Numbered from the stretch's first letter, positions 1 to 8,820 are shown. The stretch: DNA of 50,938 nucleotides from a bacterium (GCA_011046415.1 DSAP01000183.1:1-50938), one strand, 5' to 3'. Made by a program: numbers and translations. The notes: generated from the letters alone by a model not told the origin.

Positions 1-117
1 GAATAACCGGATGCGTTGATCGAAACGGGTATGAAATTCGATCCAGGCGGATCTGTTTTTCGGTTCCCGGCCGCAGAGCCGGACCCGTTCGGCGTTTGAC
101 AGCGAGGTATAATCCAT
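1..117 (-). CDS. Probable ECF-type RNA polymerase sigma factor, N-terminal fragment (cut by window edge)
   Basis: The minus strand is open from an ATG at 117 to the window edge, giving 39 residues. This piece is too short for the ORF track. It begins MDYTSLSNAERVRLC and continues with a WIEFHTRFDQRIRLF stretch. That matches the start of region 2.1 in ECF sigma factors, where a short acidic/leucine segment is followed by a W-x-E-F/L-x-x-R-F/Y-x-x-R-I pattern. No good Shine-Dalgarno sits before the ATG; an AGGGAG lies about 24 bases upstream, and the frame is open back to a TGA. The gene diverges from the repeat-peptide gene at 355. Only region 2.1 is visible, so the sigma-factor call is inference. 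Confidence 0.45.
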   Translation of the reverse strand, partial: MDYTSLSNAERVRLCGREPKNRSAWIEFHTRFDQRIRLF

Positions 118-260
118 ATCGGGGTTCGATTCGCTCGGATTCTCCCTTTTACGTATGAACCAAAATAGGAAATCAGGTCATTTATGCAAGCATTTATTGC
201 GTCCGGATACGGATCTGTTACGAAGTGTCGGAAATTTGCTGTCTTTTGAAAAAAGTGACG

Positions 261-294
261 GGAAAAACGGGCGATTTCTCTGTCTCTATATAAT
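261..294 (+). promoter_or_regulatory. Possible promoter of the small repeat-peptide gene
   Basis: A perfect TATAAT lies at 289-294, about 60 bases before the ATG at 355. No TTGACA-like -35 is seen at normal spacing. A GGGAAAAA stretch at 260-267 is instead where an ECF-type GGAA-like -35 could sit. The divergent gene on the left looks like an ECF sigma factor, so autogenous control is conceivable. This is weak evidence. Confidence 0.3.
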
Positions 295-354
295 AAGGCC
301 TGTGACCGATACAGGCCGATTCACCCATCATCCATTACAGGAAAGGAGAAGGAC

Positions 355-630
355 ATGAAACACATTCTCACACTCGCGGGCCTCGCCACATGCGCGCTGA
401 TCTTTCTGCAGTGTTCACAAAGCACGCCTATTTCACCGGATTTAATCGAGATGGAACCGGTGGTGCAGACGGGAAAGGGAAAAACCTCTCCCGGCACACA
501 AGCAGAAGAAGATACCCTGCCTGGCGGTGGACCGTATCCTGCCCGATTTGTCGAGGAGGACAAAACTGTGGGTGGACCCTCCCCGGTCACTCTCGCGGAG
601 GAAGATGCAAGACCGGGCGGCGGTCCATAA
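355..630 (+). CDS. Small exported peptide with three EED...GGP repeats (hypothetical)
   Basis: This 91-residue protein starts at an ATG preceded by a strong AAAGGAGAAGGAC Shine-Dalgarno region. It has a short basic/hydrophobic leader (MKHILTLAGLATCALIFLQC) that looks like a signal peptide. The Cys at residue 20 could be lipidated, but FLQC is not a standard lipobox. The second half contains three imperfect repeats of 11-16 residues: AEEDTLPGGGPYPARF, VEEDKTVGGPSPVTL and AEEDARPGGGP. The gene stands alone with its own perfect terminator 20 bases after the stop and diverges from a likely ECF sigma gene. I do not recognise the family. It could be a small surface lipoprotein, or less likely a modified-peptide precursor. 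The leader, strong ribosome site and terminator argue that it is real despite its size. Confidence 0.65.
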   Translation: MKHILTLAGLATCALIFLQCSQSTPISPDLIEMEPVVQTGKGKTSPGTQAEEDTLPGGGPYPARFVEEDKTVGGPSPVTLAEEDARPGGGP

Positions 631-649
631 GCGGATTGGATATGTAACC

Positions 650-687
650 GGGGTGTGCAGTTCTGAATGAACTGCACACCCCTTTTT
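650..687 (+). terminator. Rho-independent terminator after the small repeat-peptide gene
   Basis: A perfect 14-bp stem (GGGGTGTGCAGTTC with GAACTGCACACCCC) and a 5-base loop are followed by TTTTT. It begins 20 bases after the stop codon of the 355-630 gene. Confidence 0.93.
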
Positions 688-960
688 CTTAGCGCTAAGT
701 ACAAAAAATAAATATGATTACAGATTTTTATCTCCTCACGTTTTACCCTCCATTATTTATTGTGTGAATTGTGAAGTTGTTTGCGTGGGTTAAGCATTGT
801 GAATGGAGGCTCTGCTGAGGATTCTTGGTGATCTCCTAGCGGTGCGCAGCCCCCAGAGAAAGTATATCGATTTCTATTCCGGGGTAATAAATTCGGACTG
901 CATCGACTTTTATGCGAGGCGGGCGGTAATTCGGGGCTTGGCGAAAGGAAGAAATAAATC
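688..960. other. Gene-free stretch between two terminators
   Basis: About 270 bases lie between the peptide terminator and the tRNA-Arg terminator. I see no convincing coding region. ORF-track entries here lack a ribosome site and family resemblance. The only feature is a 12-base palindrome, CTTAGCGCTAAG, at 689-700 directly after the terminator T-run. The left half is AT-rich. Confidence 0.5.
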
Positions 961-984
961 AAAAAGCCCAATGAAAATTGGGCT
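961..984 (-). terminator. Terminator of tRNA-Arg transcript
   Basis: Read on the minus strand, an 8-bp perfect stem AGCCCAAT/ATTGGGCT with a 4-base loop is followed by TTTTT. It lies 22 bases downstream of the tRNA-Arg 3' end and ends the minus-strand transcript coming from the femAB-like gene and the tRNA. Confidence 0.85.
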
Positions 985-1006
985 TGAGTACTGAATCATC
1001 AAGTAG

Positions 1007-1080
1007 TACCCCCGGGGCGATTCGAACGCCCGACCTGCTGATTAGAAGTCAGCTGCTCTGTCCAACTGAGCTACAGGGGC
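1007..1080 (-). tRNA. tRNA-Arg (anticodon TCT)
   Basis: This is a 74-base cloverleaf on the minus strand. The acceptor starts GCCCCTG and ends CGGGGGT plus discriminator A, with a G-U at the first pair. The D arm contains AGCTCAGTTGGA. The anticodon loop is CTTCTAA with anticodon TCT, which reads AGA/AGG arginine codons. The T arm is GGGCG-TTCGAAT-CGCCC. CCA is not encoded. It lies 36 bases downstream of the FemAB-like gene and has its own terminator. Confidence 0.95.
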
Positions 1081-1116
1081 AAAACAAAAAAAATGTAAGC
1101 AAAATCCCTCAAAAAA

Positions 1117-2151
1117 TCAAATCGATTTTATCCGCGGCATTTTCTGTATCACCCGATACCCCCACTGCGAAACCGAGAATAAGAACGGGGAATGGACACG
1201 CAGAAACCGCCCGTAATTCACGAGCGTTCCCCCGAATTTCGCCTTAAAATCCCGTACACCATACTTCTCATCGGGATAACCCGCACCGCCGAAATCATAC
1301 ACCTTATATCCTTTTTGAGCACACGATTTCAACACATGCCACATGAGCATCTCGTTCACATTATAATTCAGAAACCGCGCGTCCGATCCCTGATACCAAC
1401 CGTACGCGACGTCTTTGTAAAACAATTCGAAGGATGCCGCGGCGATCCGGTGATCGATGAGCGCCAAAAAAACGGACATTCTTTGCGCCGGATAAAGCGT
1501 CTCGAACGCGTTTTGAAACAACGAAATATCCGCGAGCGGGATGCGGTTGCGTCGATAGGTCGCTGCAAGGAGCCGATACGCCTTTGGGATCTCTTCGGGA
1601 TCGGAAATTTCATGAAAGGCGACGGTCTCGCGGTTGACTTCACGGCGGATCCGTTTCCGCGTGTTCTTGCCGATTTGCCGAAGCAGGGCTTCCTCGGAAA
1701 GGTCGATGTCGACCAGGTAATTCAAATAATCCCGGTAGGGATATCCGCATCCTTTGAAGATGCTCCGACAACTCGAAATATCATTTAAATTACGGATCTC
1801 CGTAAATAAGATGCGATGATCATATAGCGCATTGTAGGCGTGCATCAGATGTTGCATTGCGGAAAGGCCGGCCGGAGTGTTCTCGTAGAGAATACCACTG
1901 TAATCGACCGCCCTGCGGAAGAAATCAAGCCGTACGGAACGCAACAGTGAAACCAACACAGGAAGGAACAGGGCCTGGATGCGGCCTTCTAAATCCAGGC
2001 AGGCCCATAGAAGCGGTTCGTGTCCCCGGGAGGCACTGAAAATCCGATAGAATTCCGGAAGATGAAAGACCGTGCCGCAAGGATGATGGTCGACAAACCG
2101 CCTCCAGAGGATTTCATCCAGTTCATGCACGATTCTCAGACCGAATGACAC
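1117..2151 (-). CDS. FemAB/GNAT-like acyltransferase (peptidoglycan bridge or exopolysaccharide type)
   Basis: The protein has 344 residues and starts at a GTG preceded by AAAGGGG. The tandem GNAT-like organisation of the FemAB superfamily is visible. The N-terminal half includes a VFHLPEF segment and a VDYSGILYENTP substrate-pocket region. A central stretch reads KNTRKRIRREVNRETV, the basic helix seen in FemX/PEP-CTERM FemAB-like proteins. The C-terminal half includes YKDVAYGWYQGSDARF, N-x-N-E-M-L-M-W and YDFGGAGYPDEKYGVRDFKAKFGG, the usual family ending. Family members transfer amino acids from aminoacyl-tRNA to lipid II, or acylate extracellular glycans. Which substrate applies here cannot be read from sequence. 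It follows the TPR gene with a 67-base gap and precedes tRNA-Arg. It is probably cytoplasmic, as no signal peptide is seen. Confidence 0.8.
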   Translation of the reverse strand: MSFGLRIVHELDEILWRRFVDHHPCGTVFHLPEFYRIFSASRGHEPLLWACLDLEGRIQALFLPVLVSLLRSVRLDFFRRAVDYSGILYENTPAGLSAMQHLMHAYNALYDHRILFTEIRNLNDISSCRSIFKGCGYPYRDYLNYLVDIDLSEEALLRQIGKNTRKRIRREVNRETVAFHEISDPEEIPKAYRLLAATYRRNRIPLADISLFQNAFETLYPAQRMSVFLALIDHRIAAASFELFYKDVAYGWYQGSDARFLNYNVNEMLMWHVLKSCAQKGYKVYDFGGAGYPDEKYGVRDFKAKFGGTLVNYGRFLRVHSPFLFSVSQWGYRVIQKMPRIKSI

Positions 2152-2218
2152 GGCAGGGGACCCCTTTAAGCAAAAGACGTCAAAACATAATTAAACATAA
2201 TATACATTATAAGAAGTA

Positions 2219-3586
2219 CTATTTGATGCTCTTAATCAAATGATCCGCTTGTTCCATGAATGGTGTGTAATGGCAATAGTTCTTGATTTTTTGTAACCAA
2301 TCCGAAGCATCGGATTTCATATTTTTCTGAATCGCCGTCAATGCAAGATGATACAGGGCGAGCGGATTATTCGGATCGCGTTTGTACGCGGCATGCAATT
2401 CCTCGATCGCGGCGTCCGGTTTCTTTCTTCTCAGCAAATTCACACCATATAATGTCCGTGTTAAAGGATCTTTTTTCCCCAGTTCGATTGCTTTCTTTAG
2501 TGATTCTACGGCTTCTGCATGCATTCCGGCCAGGTGCAAAACAGCTCCGAGCGCCTTGTAATACAGGCCACGTTTTGAATTGATTCGAATCGCTTTTTTA
2601 AAACAATCAGCCGCCTCCTGGGTTTCACCCAGTCTGATCTTTGTTTCGCCAAGTAGATACCAGACATAATGATCGGAGGGTTTTAATTTCAAATATCCCT
2701 GATATTTATTGGCGGCCTTCCTGAAATCTCCGGAGATATAGTACTGGACGCCTTCGGTGATCTGTTCTTCACGCATTTCATCCGGAATGGCATCTAGTTC
2801 CGGATTTGCAGATTGATCGACCTGTAGCGAACGTTTTGCATAATCCGCCATTTTGGTTCCTGGTGCCAATTCGATGACCTGATGAAAATATCGGTTCGAA
2901 CGCTTGAAATCGCCGAGAATATAATGAATTTTTGCCAGACCGAGATATGCCCGGATCTCTTTCGGTGACTGTTTCAGTATTTCCTCGAACAGATCGATGG
3001 CTTCATTGAATTTCTTCTGGATACTGAAGACCGTTGCCAGATGCAGCATTGCCAGCATACTCTTTCTGTCGAGACGGACGGCTTCAAGCAAGTACATTTC
3101 CGCATCCGAGATTTTTCGCATCCGGAGGGACGCGGCACCCAATACCAGAAAGGCTTTCGAGTGGATCGGGCACAACGCGATCGTTTTCTGCAGCGACTCT
3201 AGAGAATCCTGATATTGTTTCAGTTCAAAATGGACCAGCCCCAGTTGATAATGATATTGCGCATCTTCTTCATTTAACGCGATCGCATGTTTCCATTTTT
3301 CACCTGCGCGCGCGTATTGTTTCGAGCGAATCAGGCTCATGGCTTCATGATGAAGAGATTCGGCGGCTTCATCGATATGTGGCGGTTGCCAACTGAGAAT
3401 GAGTTCGTCCCCCTTGATCAGGGCATTCAGGCGGCCTGAACTGGTCTGATAATGTGCGAGTACTTTGTTCCTGAGCGTTTCAGGATCCAGTTTTTCACCG
3501 GGAAGATTTTCACAAATCGGATCTTCCTGAAGTGCGTTCATGGTCAGCCTGGCCATCATCATCTTTTTCGTATTTTGAACAGGCAT
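2219..3586 (-). CDS. TPR-repeat protein (about ten repeats), function unknown
   Basis: The protein has 455 residues and starts at an ATG preceded by GGGGGGAGATC. Residues 1-75 are a non-repeat N-terminus. From about residue 80 to the end it is built of tetratricopeptide repeats, each with the usual W/Y...LG...Y...A..A...A..L.P spacing. Examples are AEMYLLEAVRLDRKSMLAML, LGLAKIHYILGDFKRSNRYF and YKALGAVLHLAGMHAEAVES. Two repeat blocks are separated by a linker near residues 235-260. There is no signal peptide or membrane segment, so it is probably a cytoplasmic scaffold. It is 21 bases downstream of proS and likely in the same transcript. TPR proteins bind partners, but nothing here names the partner. 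Confidence 0.85.
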   Translation of the reverse strand: MPVQNTKKMMMARLTMNALQEDPICENLPGEKLDPETLRNKVLAHYQTSSGRLNALIKGDELILSWQPPHIDEAAESLHHEAMSLIRSKQYARAGEKWKHAIALNEEDAQYHYQLGLVHFELKQYQDSLESLQKTIALCPIHSKAFLVLGAASLRMRKISDAEMYLLEAVRLDRKSMLAMLHLATVFSIQKKFNEAIDLFEEILKQSPKEIRAYLGLAKIHYILGDFKRSNRYFHQVIELAPGTKMADYAKRSLQVDQSANPELDAIPDEMREEQITEGVQYYISGDFRKAANKYQGYLKLKPSDHYVWYLLGETKIRLGETQEAADCFKKAIRINSKRGLYYKALGAVLHLAGMHAEAVESLKKAIELGKKDPLTRTLYGVNLLRRKKPDAAIEELHAAYKRDPNNPLALYHLALTAIQKNMKSDASDWLQKIKNYCHYTPFMEQADHLIKSIK

Positions 3587-3607
3587 GATCTCCCCCCATG
3601 ACAGTTT

Positions 3608-5311
3608 TTATGAAATTCCTTCGAGGACTGAGACGATCTTCTCCGCAAGCGACTCTTCCGGCGCCTGGAAGGTCTCCCCCGTTTTACGACAGCGGATTTC
3701 GAACCGATTTTCATCGATTCCCTTCGCCCCAATCACCACCTGGACAGGCATACCCATAAGATCCGCATCCTTGAACTTGAATCCGGCCGAGACATTCCGG
3801 TCATCGAACAGCGTCTCGATCTCCCGGGAAAGCAACGCGTCATAGAGATTCTCGGCCGTCCTCCTGACGGTTTCCTCGTCCATATTCAGGGCGATCAGAT
3901 GCACCTGGTACGGGGCGAGGATCTTGTCCCACACCATCCCCTTCTCATCGTGATTCTGTTCGATGGCCGCTGCGATGATCCGTTCGACACCGATTCCGTA
4001 ACTGCCCATGATAATCGGTATGGATCGACCTGATGGGTCCAGAAACAGGGCTTTCATGCTTTCGGAATATTTTGTGCCCAGTTTAAAAATATGTCCCAGT
4101 TCCATGGCATGGGTCACTCGGAGCGGGCCGCCGCATTGGATGCAGTCATCGTCCGGTACGACATTACGCAGATCGGCATAAATCAGGTCCGGCACACTCC
4201 GATCCGGAGCGATACCTTTTAAATGAAAATCGTTCTCGTTGGCACCCGTAATCAGCCCCTCCTGCCCCTTCAAAGCGGCATCCGCGACTGTCTCGATGGG
4301 CCGAGCCGGGCGGACGGGGCCGATGAAACCCGCTTCCGCGCCGCAAATACCTTTGATTTCATCGGGATGTGCGGGCCGTACCGTGTCTTTCAAAAAACCC
4401 ATCAATTTTGCCTCGTTCAATTCATGATCGCCCCGCAGGAGGACCATGACGGGTTTCGATCCCGCATAATAAACCAGCGATTTCATGAACTGCGTCTTCG
4501 GGCGGCCGAGGAATTCCGAAACCTCCTCGATGGTCCGGCGGCCGGGCGTATGGACTTTCTCCAATTCTTCGGAAGAAAAAGACACCTCGGAGGACCGCGA
4601 TTCGGCCACCTCGAGGTTCGCCGCATAGTCGCATTGCGTGCACAGGACAAGCGTGTCTTCTCCATGGAGAGATTCGAGCATGAATTCCTGTGAACTGCTC
4701 CCCCCCATCAATCCGCTCGAAGCGCCGACGACATAAAATTTCAAACCACAACGCGTGAATATCCGTCTGTAAGCTTCCGCATGGAGATCATATGACCGGT
4801 CCAGACCTTTCGCATCGGCGTCCAGACTGTATGCGTCTTTCATGAAGAATTGTCTCGCCCGGACGACCCCGGAACGGGGACGCGGTTCATCACGGAATTT
4901 GGTCTGGATCTGGTACCAAATCTGGGGCAAGTCCCGATAGGATTTCACGAATTTGCGTGCCAGATCGCAGATGATCTCTTCGTGCGTGGGTGCCAGGGAC
5001 ATTTCCCGTTTCTTGCGGTCCCGGAGCCGGAACATCTCGTCCCCGAACGCGGCGTTCCGTCCGGTCTCGTCCCAGAGTTCGATGGGATTCAGGGCCGGCA
5101 TGTGGATCTCCTGGGCGCCGATCCGGTCCATCTCCTCCCGGATGACGGTCATGACTTTCTGCATCAGTTTCCATCCCAACGGCAAATAGGTATAGATGCC
5201 CGCGGCGAGCGGACGGATCAGGCCGGCGCGGAGCATGAGCCGGTGGCTCGGGATGACGGCATCCGAGGGGATTTCTTTCTGGGTGGGTATATAGGCGGAA
5301 GAAAGCCTCAA
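3608..5311 (-). CDS. proS: Prolyl-tRNA synthetase (bacterial, with editing insertion)
   Basis: The 567-residue enzyme charges tRNA-Pro in the cytoplasm. The start is a TTG (MRLSSAYIPT) preceded by AAGGAG at 9 bases. Class II motif 1 is the region YLPLGWKLMQKVMTVIREEM. Motif 2 is FRDEPRPRSGVVRARQFFMKDAYS. Motif 3 is MGSYGIGVERIIAAAIEQ. Residues about 230-390 form the INS cis-editing (YbaK-like) domain of bacterial-type ProRS, which removes mischarged alanine. A short anticodon-binding domain (APYQVHLIALN to the end) closes the protein. The length matches the long bacterial form, not the eukaryote-like form. It begins 4 bases after the folD stop, so it is co-transcribed with folD. Confidence 0.97.
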   Translation of the reverse strand: MRLSSAYIPTQKEIPSDAVIPSHRLMLRAGLIRPLAAGIYTYLPLGWKLMQKVMTVIREEMDRIGAQEIHMPALNPIELWDETGRNAAFGDEMFRLRDRKKREMSLAPTHEEIICDLARKFVKSYRDLPQIWYQIQTKFRDEPRPRSGVVRARQFFMKDAYSLDADAKGLDRSYDLHAEAYRRIFTRCGLKFYVVGASSGLMGGSSSQEFMLESLHGEDTLVLCTQCDYAANLEVAESRSSEVSFSSEELEKVHTPGRRTIEEVSEFLGRPKTQFMKSLVYYAGSKPVMVLLRGDHELNEAKLMGFLKDTVRPAHPDEIKGICGAEAGFIGPVRPARPIETVADAALKGQEGLITGANENDFHLKGIAPDRSVPDLIYADLRNVVPDDDCIQCGGPLRVTHAMELGHIFKLGTKYSESMKALFLDPSGRSIPIIMGSYGIGVERIIAAAIEQNHDEKGMVWDKILAPYQVHLIALNMDEETVRRTAENLYDALLSREIETLFDDRNVSAGFKFKDADLMGMPVQVVIGAKGIDENRFEIRCRKTGETFQAPEESLAEKIVSVLEGIS

Positions 5312-5315
5312 ATCG

Positions 5316-6212
5316 TCACACTCCTTTCTCTATTCCATGTTGTCGACGACAGGCCAGTACGGTGTTCCGCAATAGCATGGCGATGGTCATGGGTCCCACA
5401 CCGCCGGGAACCGGCGTGATGGCTTCGGCGATTTCCGATACGGGATCAAACGCCACATCTCCCGCGATGCGGTATCCCTTGTCCGAGGCCTCATCCGGTA
5501 CCCGGTTCACGCCGACATCGATCACGACGGCTCCGGGTTTCACCATCTCCCGCGTGATGAATTCGGCCTGGCCGATCGCGGCGACGAGGATGTCCGCCGA
5601 CCGTGTGATCTCCGGAAGATCACGGGTCCGTGAATGACACCACGTGACCGTGGCATTGGCGCCTTTCGCCTTCTGAACCAGAATCAGGCCCAGAGGTTTG
5701 CCGACGATATTGCTCCTGCCGACGATGACGACGTGTTTTCCCTCGGGGGAATACCCGGATCGGAGGAGCAGTTCCTGGACGCCGACGGGCGTGCAGGGCA
5801 GGTATCCGTCCGTGAATCCGGCCGCCAGTTTCCCTACATTGTACGGGTGGAAAGCGTCCACATCCTTGATCGGATCGATGAGTTCGATGACGGCATGCTC
5901 GTCGAGATGTCGCGGCAGGGGCGACTGCACGAGTATGCCGTTGATTTTCGGATCGGCATTGAGGCGTCGGATCGTCCGGACGAGTTCATCCTGAGACAGG
6001 GATTCCGGGAAGATCAGGGTCTCCGAACCGATCCCCGTCTCCTGACACGCCTTGCCCTTCATCCGGACGTACACCTTCGAGGCCGGATCGTCGCCTACCA
6101 ACACCACACTGAGATGCGGATTCACCCCCCGATCCTTGAGGCGACGGACCTCGTCCGCCACTTCATTGCGGATGTTTTCTGCGATTTTCCGTCCATCGAT
6201 GAGCTTTGCCAT
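5316..6212 (-). CDS. folD: Bifunctional methylenetetrahydrofolate dehydrogenase/cyclohydrolase
   Basis: The 298-residue FolD interconverts 5,10-methylene-, 5,10-methenyl- and 10-formyl-tetrahydrofolate with NADP(H). The N-terminal catalytic half carries [12 protein letters not shown], with the family's YxxxK lysine, and a [10 protein letters not shown] motif. The Rossmann half has [18 protein letters not shown]. The C-terminal signature [14 protein letters not shown] is intact. The length is normal. The ATG is preceded by AGGGGA at 9 bases. It sits 6 bases after ymdB and 4 bases before proS. With the methyltransferase/MTHFR fusion and gcvPB elsewhere in the window it forms part of one-carbon metabolism. 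Confidence 0.97.
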   Translation of the reverse strand: MAKLIDGRKIAENIRNEVADEVRRLKDRGVNPHLSVVLVGDDPASKVYVRMKGKACQETGIGSETLIFPESLSQDELVRTIRRLNADPKINGILVQSPLPRHLDEHAVIELIDPIKDVDAFHPYNVGKLAAGFTDGYLPCTPVGVQELLLRSGYSPEGKHVVIVGRSNIVGKPLGLILVQKAKGANATVTWCHSRTRDLPEITRSADILVAAIGQAEFITREMVKPGAVVIDVGVNRVPDEASDKGYRIAGDVAFDPVSEIAEAITPVPGGVGPMTIAMLLRNTVLACRRQHGIEKGV

Positions 6213-6218
6213 TTCGCA

Positions 6219-7016
6219 TTATCCCCTGATTTGAAGACGTTCGATGTGTTGCGCCCGTCCGCTGATGGCATCCGCTTCAACAATTGCGCCGCAAAAGACG
6301 GGATTGCCCTCCCCTATTTTATAAATGACGGGTACCTGCGTCATAAACCGCTGGATGGCCGTGGATATATCCATTCCGATGACCGATCTGGAAGGACCGG
6401 TCATGCCTGCGTCGGTCAGGCAGGCCGTGCCGTTGGGAAGGATGCGTTCATCCGCTGTCTGAACATGCGTGTGCGTCCCCAGCAGTGCGGTAATCCGTCC
6501 ATCCAGATGATAGGCCAGCGCCAGTTTTTCTGCGGTGGCTTCCGCATGGAAATCGATCAGGATGATCCGGATCCCCTGGGTGTGCAGATCCTGAATGATG
6601 CGGTCTGCGACGCGGAACGGGCAATCGATGGGCTGCATGAAACTCCGTCCCTGAAGATTGATCACGGCGATGCGGTATCCCCCCGACGTCTCAAAGATAC
6701 AGCTCCCTCGTCCGACCGTTCCGGGCGGATAATTCAGGGGCCTCAATACGTGCGGATGATTGTTCAATACAGGGAAAATCTTTTGTTTATTCCAGATATG
6801 ATTCCCGCTTGTGATCACATGTACACCGGAAGCCATAAAATCATCGACGATTCGCGGCATCAGGCCTTTTCCGGATGCGGCATTTTCTCCGTTCGCCACG
6901 ATGAGGTCGAAATCATAATCTTTCGCGAGTCTTGGAATCGTTTCGGCCATGATTTCGAAGCCTTCGTGGCCGATCACATCGGCGACAAATAATATTTTGA
7001 CTGTCAGCTGACTCAT
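6219..7016 (-). CDS. ymdB: YmdB-family metallophosphoesterase
   Basis: The 265-residue protein belongs to the TIGR00282/YmdB family. In Bacillus the member is a dinuclear-metal phosphodiesterase acting on 2',3'-cyclic nucleotides and affecting biofilm decisions. Metal ligands are visible in order: ADVIG near the start (ADVxG-type), ANGENAASGKG, SGNHIWN, DFHAEATAEK and LGTHTHVQTADE. The length equals the family norm. It begins 6 bases after the rny stop. The rny-ymdB pairing is conserved in Firmicutes and other phyla, which supports the call and a link with RNA turnover. It is cytoplasmic, with no signal or transmembrane segment. Confidence 0.93.
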   Translation of the reverse strand: MSQLTVKILFVADVIGHEGFEIMAETIPRLAKDYDFDLIVANGENAASGKGLMPRIVDDFMASGVHVITSGNHIWNKQKIFPVLNNHPHVLRPLNYPPGTVGRGSCIFETSGGYRIAVINLQGRSFMQPIDCPFRVADRIIQDLHTQGIRIILIDFHAEATAEKLALAYHLDGRITALLGTHTHVQTADERILPNGTACLTDAGMTGPSRSVIGMDISTAIQRFMTQVPVIYKIGEGNPVFCGAIVEADAISGRAQHIERLQIRG

Positions 7017-7022
7017 CAGATA

Positions 7023-8582
7023 TTATTTGGCGTAATCCACGGCGCGGTATTCACGGATGACCGTCACCTTGATCTGACCGGGATATTCCATCTCCTGTTG
7101 GATTTTTTCAGAAATATCGGATGCGAGCTGGTCTGCCAGCGCATCGGAGGTCTTGTCCGGCATGACCATGACACGCACTTCCCGGCCGGCCTGAATCGCA
7201 TAAGTTTTGGCGACTCCCGGAAAGGATTCGGCGATCCCTTCCAGCTTTTCGAGGCGTTTGATATACCCCTCGAGTGTTTCGCGCCGCGCACCGGGACGTG
7301 ATCCCGAGACCGCGTCTGCCGCCTGGACCAAGGCGGAAATGGGAGACGTCATCTCAACTTCGCCGTGATGAGAGATGATCGCGTTCTCGACGATTGGGCC
7401 TTCTCCGAACCGTTTGGCCAGTTCGGCGCCGATCTGGAAATGGGTTCCCTCGGTGTTGCGGTCGACCGCCTTGCCGATATCGTGAAGCAGTGCGGCGCGT
7501 TTAGCCACCACCGGGTCCAGATTCAATTCGGCGGCCATCAAACCGGCGAGATGGGCCATCTCGATGCTGTGTTTGAGCACATTCTGGCCGTAGCTGGTCC
7601 TGAAATTCAGTTTTCCGAGCAGCTTGACCAGTTCGGGATGCAGGCCGTGTACCCCGGTTTCGAGCATGGCCTGTTCACCCAGTTCGACGATGGTCTCTTC
7701 CATTTCTTTGGTCATTTTCTCGACGACTTCTTCGATCCTTCCGGGATGAATCCGGCCGTCGGTAATCAGGGTTTCGAGTACACGGCGGGCAATTTCCCGA
7801 CGATAAGGATCGAATCCGCTGAGGATGACCGCTTCCGGAGTATCATCGACGATCACATCAATGCCCGTGGCATTCTCGAAAGCACGGATATTTCGCCCTT
7901 CCCGGCCGATAATTCTTCCCTTCATTTCATCACTGGGCAAATGCACAACGGAAACCGTGGCTTCTGATGAATGATCGGCGGCGGTACGCTGTATGGCTGA
8001 GATGATGATTTCCTTGGCTTCCTTGTTTGCCGCGAGACGGGCCTGATCCCGGATTTCCTTGACTTCCTGAGCAGCCATTTGCTTGGCCTTGCCCAGTAAA
8101 TTGTTTTTTAATTCCCTGATGGCCTCATCATGTGACATGCCTGAAATCCGTTCGAGCTTCTCGTTCTCCTCCGCGATAACGGCTTCTAATTCTTCCTGTT
8201 TGCGGGTCAGATATTCATTACGGTCTTTAAAACTCTGTTCTGTCCGTTTGATTTCATTTTCTTTCTGGTTCAGGTGTTCGAGACGTTTTTCGAGTTCCTG
8301 TTCTCTCTGTTCGAGTTTCCGGATACGGTTTTCATGTTCTTGCTTCTGTGTCCTTGTTTCTTTTTCGAAGTTTTGTTTCAATCGAAGCGTTTCATCTTTC
8401 GCTTCGATAATTTTCTGATTGCGAATCGCCGCGGCTTCTTTCTCCGCTTCGGAAACGATTTTCTCCGCGAGTTTCTCCGCGCTCGCGACTTTTCCCTGTC
8501 CCATTTTGTTGCTCAACACCCATCCCAGAAAGAACATCACCACGCTGATTGCCGCAGCGATAAATAAAATTGCCATTTCCAT
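7023..8582 (-). CDS. rny: Ribonuclease Y
   Basis: The 519-residue protein is a membrane-anchored endoribonuclease that starts mRNA decay. It has a single N-terminal transmembrane helix ([19 protein letters not shown]). A long charged coiled coil follows, at about residues 30-200, rich in E/K/R heptads. The KH domain includes [17 protein letters not shown]. The HD domain contains [10 protein letters not shown] and [11 protein letters not shown], with the catalytic HD pair intact. The ATG is preceded by GGAGG at 7 bases. The length is standard. It lies downstream of zapA across a 238-base gap that holds a candidate structured RNA, and immediately upstream of ymdB. Confidence 0.97.
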   Translation of the reverse strand: MEMAILFIAAAISVVMFFLGWVLSNKMGQGKVASAEKLAEKIVSEAEKEAAAIRNQKIIEAKDETLRLKQNFEKETRTQKQEHENRIRKLEQREQELEKRLEHLNQKENEIKRTEQSFKDRNEYLTRKQEELEAVIAEENEKLERISGMSHDEAIRELKNNLLGKAKQMAAQEVKEIRDQARLAANKEAKEIIISAIQRTAADHSSEATVSVVHLPSDEMKGRIIGREGRNIRAFENATGIDVIVDDTPEAVILSGFDPYRREIARRVLETLITDGRIHPGRIEEVVEKMTKEMEETIVELGEQAMLETGVHGLHPELVKLLGKLNFRTSYGQNVLKHSIEMAHLAGLMAAELNLDPVVAKRAALLHDIGKAVDRNTEGTHFQIGAELAKRFGEGPIVENAIISHHGEVEMTSPISALVQAADAVSGSRPGARRETLEGYIKRLEKLEGIAESFPGVAKTYAIQAGREVRVMVMPDKTSDALADQLASDISEKIQQEMEYPGQIKVTVIREYRAVDYAK

Positions 8583-8694
8583 ATCAATTCCTCCAATTCG
8601 GCTATCTGCATCAGGGACTTATTTTGTTGCAGGCAAGCCTTTTCGATTCTGAAATACACGGGATTGGATTTCCGGAATTGAAAACCGGCATTCC

Positions 8695-8819
8695 AAAAAA
8701 AAACCCGTACACTCACAACATCTTGCGGCTTGAATCGAACTTCTTTCACCACCTGTTGAAGGACGTGTGAATACGGGGAATCAGTCAAACTTTTTCATCC
8801 GGTTCGGGTGAAAAAGTTT
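8695..8819 (-). ncRNA. Candidate structured RNA or attenuator between zapA and rny
   Basis: On the minus strand two hairpins follow zapA. The first starts within a few bases of the zapA stop: an 11-bp perfect stem AAACTTTTTCA/TGAAAAAGTTT with an inner CCG/CGG pair. The second is longer, from 8778 to 8704. It is closed by CCCGTA/TACGGG and TCAC/GTGA with inner pairing, and is followed at once by nine Ts. The second looks like an extended terminator hairpin or the end of a small RNA. Synteny (a 6S RNA gene often follows zapA in bacteria) makes 6S RNA a possibility, but I could not fold a full 6S shape with confidence. The overlapping 83-residue ORF has no family resemblance and is rejected. Confidence 0.4.
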
Positions 8820-8820
8820 A

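Noticed and set aside
689-700. Palindrome CTTAGCGCTAAG as a phage or element attachment site
   Set aside because: No second copy, integrase or element boundary is visible; it simply follows a terminator.
803-994. 63-residue plus-strand ORF in the intergenic region
   Set aside because: No ribosome site; it runs into the tRNA-Arg terminator; composition is not protein-like.
1007-1080. tRNA-Arg as an integration site of a genomic island
   Set aside because: No tRNA 3'-end repeat, integrase or shift in gene style nearby.
5634-6992. 452-residue plus-strand ORF opposite folD and ymdB
   Set aside because: It is a shadow of two well-recognised enzymes on the minus strand.
8537-8788. 83-residue minus-strand ORF between zapA and rny
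   Set aside because: It overlaps the rny start, has no ribosome site or family resemblance, and is explained better by the two hairpins and T9 run.
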